Below are positions 6,437-7,521 of a stretch of 7,521 nucleotides of DNA, one piece after another. Under the pieces are notes generated by a model that was given only the letters and a program-made list of their open reading frames with translations, ran no database searches and was not told where the DNA came from. Both the position numbers and the translations under genes were made by a program. The DNA comes from Paramuribaculum sp. (GTDB lineage: Bacteria > Bacteroidota > Bacteroidia > Bacteroidales > Muribaculaceae). The stretch lies in the NCBI GenBank assembly GCA_029051835.1, contig JAIDKJ010000303.1:1-7521 (forward strand), given 5' to 3'. How positions within the stretch are numbered: position 1 is the stretch's first letter; the number at the start of each line of letters is the position of its first letter.

Positions 6437-7521
6437 ATGTCGATCGACTTTCCGAATATCCCTGAAATAGACTGGCAGTGGCCTGATGTGGACCCTCAAC
6501 GTCTGGCTGACGTACTGCAGTACGATGCGGTCAATCCGCTGCTGTTCAATACCGGCCTGTTCATGCTTCTGTTCGCAGCCTTTATAGGCGTATATGCACT
6601 GTTGAGCCGATTCAAATACCTGAAAATGGTGTTTGTCATATTATTCTCACTGTATTTTTACTACAAATCGTCGGCCGAATGCTGTTTCATCCTTTTAGGT
6701 GTCTGTGTGTCGGACTATCTTCTCGGAGTATGGCTCGGAGCTGCGCGGAGAGGTTGGGTAAGGAAAACCTGCGTGCTTATAAATGTGCTGCTGAACCTTG
6801 GCATGCTTGCCTATTTCAAGTATTTTAATCTGCTGGCGCAGACAGTGGCCGAATTCGCCGACAAGGAGTTCGACGCACTCGACATAATACTTCCGGCCGG
6901 CATCTCGTTTTTCACCTTCCGATCGATAAGCTATATAGTCGACATATACCGACGCCAGATAGAACCGTGCCGTGATTTTCTGGCCTACACGTTTTATCTG
7001 ACGTTTTTCCCTCCGCTTCTGGCAGGTCCTGTTGTGAGGGCAAAGGATATGCTGCCTCAGGTGCATGCCAATCCGAGAGCCACACGAGCCATGATGGCCG
7101 AAGGGCTGTTTCTGATCATCTGCGGGCTGGTGAAGAAGGTGGTCGTAGCCGATTACCTCAGTCAGAACTTCGTGGACCGTGTGTTCGACAGTCCGGCTCT
7201 GTTCAGCGGATTCGAGAATATGCTTGCCATATATGGCTTTTCGATTCAGCTTTACTGTGATTTCTCCGGCTATAGCGATATGGCCATCGGCATAGCTTTA
7301 TTGTTGGGTTATAATTTCCTTGACAACTTCCGCTCTCCGTTCAAATCTCAGAATCCTTCGGAATTCTGGCGAAGATGGCATATATCGCTGTCGTCGTGGC
7401 TTCGCGACTATCTCTATATCCCTCTTGGCGGCAACAGGTGTTCACGATTCAGGAAAAACGCCAACCTCATGACCACGATGGTGCTTGGCGGCCTGTGGCA
7501 TGGCGCATCGTGGATGTATAT
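6437..7521 (+). CDS. MBOAT-family membrane O-acyltransferase (AlgI/DltB/PatA-like), 3' end missing
   Basis: The frame is open from ATG 6437 to the right edge: 361 complete codons plus two bases, without a stop. The product is a polytopic membrane protein with a short amphipathic N terminus and a first membrane span near residues 36-56. MBOAT landmarks are LPAGISFFTF (152-161), PPLLAGPVVR (192-201), YCDFSGYSDMAIG (273-285), RRWHISLSSWLRDYLYIPLG (312-331, conserved H315) and GGLWHGASW (351-359), whose H355 is the invariant active-site histidine. Family members usually run to about 470-500 aa, so roughly the last quarter lies outside the window. Such proteins move an acyl group from a cytoplasmic donor across the membrane and pass it to periplasmic partners, here plausibly the two SGNH proteins. 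The start is 10 nt after the previous stop, with no Shine-Dalgarno sequence. Confidence 0.93.
   Translation, partial: MSIDFPNIPEIDWQWPDVDPQRLADVLQYDAVNPLLFNTGLFMLLFAAFIGVYALLSRFKYLKMVFVILFSLYFYYKSSAECCFILLGVCVSDYLLGVWLGAARRGWVRKTCVLINVLLNLGMLAYFKYFNLLAQTVAEFADKEFDALDIILPAGISFFTFRSISYIVDIYRRQIEPCRDFLAYTFYLTFFPPLLAGPVVRAKDMLPQVHANPRATRAMMAEGLFLIICGLVKKVVVADYLSQNFVDRVFDSPALFSGFENMLAIYGFSIQLYCDFSGYSDMAIGIALLLGYNFLDNFRSPFKSQNPSEFWRRWHISLSSWLRDYLYIPLGGNRCSRFRKNANLMTTMVLGGLWHGASWMY

Larger units (their letters stand above)
197..7521 (+). other. Probable single operon: ftsY-rimO-menF-SGNH-SGNH-MBOAT
   Basis: Six same-strand genes have junctions of TGATG (1163-1167), ATGA (2466-2469), ATGA (3623-3626), ATGA (5110-5113) and a 10-nt gap (6427-6436). 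There is no room for a terminator between them, and I saw no convincing internal promoter. The overlaps suggest translational coupling through stop-start reinitiation. The downstream end lies beyond the window. Confidence 0.75.

Noticed and set aside
6695..7066. 123-codon minus-strand frame near the right end
   Set aside because: It is antisense to the MBOAT coding region, which has clear family motifs on the plus strand.
1..7521. CRISPR array, tRNA or rRNA genes, insertion sequence, phage or toxin-antitoxin genes
   Set aside because: I found no regular repeat-spacer pattern, no cloverleaf or rRNA-like sequence, no transposase or integrase motifs, and almost no non-coding space after base 196.

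Overview
The window looks like Bacteroidota chromosome, most likely order Bacteroidales. The evidence is a promoter of the Bacteroidota type (TAnnTTTG) before the first complete gene, no Shine-Dalgarno sequences before the starts, the linked ftsY-rimO pair, and an MBOAT gene preceded by SGNH-fold genes. The moderately high GC would suit a Muribaculaceae-like gut lineage, but that is inference from composition and gene order only.

Layout: bases 1-89 hold the probable 3' end of an unidentified gene. Bases 90-196 are an AT-rich intergenic region with a pair of 11-bp direct repeats and a good promoter. From 197 to the right edge every gene is on the + strand and almost nothing is non-coding: ftsY (signal-recognition-particle receptor), rimO (methylthiotransferase for ribosomal protein S12), menF (isochorismate synthase), a membrane-anchored SGNH-fold protein, a secreted SGNH-fold protein, and an MBOAT acyltransferase cut off by the window edge. 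The first four junctions overlap by 1 or 4 nt (TGATG or ATGA) and the last gap is 10 nt, so all six genes probably share one transcript with translational coupling.

The run has two halves. The first is housekeeping: protein targeting, ribosome modification and the first step of menaquinone synthesis. The second is an apparent envelope acylation module. The MBOAT would pass an acyl group, probably acetyl, across the inner membrane, and the two SGNH proteins would transfer it to (or remove it from) an extracytoplasmic glycan. The two SGNH proteins look like diverged paralogues. They share an ED[YF]TP motif before the catalytic Ser, nearly the same ~200-residue spacing between the Ser and Asn blocks, and a [SG]-W-T-A motif in between, but one is anchored and the other carries a signal peptide. 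The substrate cannot be read from the sequence. This cassette is the most interesting part of the window, although MBOAT/SGNH pairing as such is a known theme.
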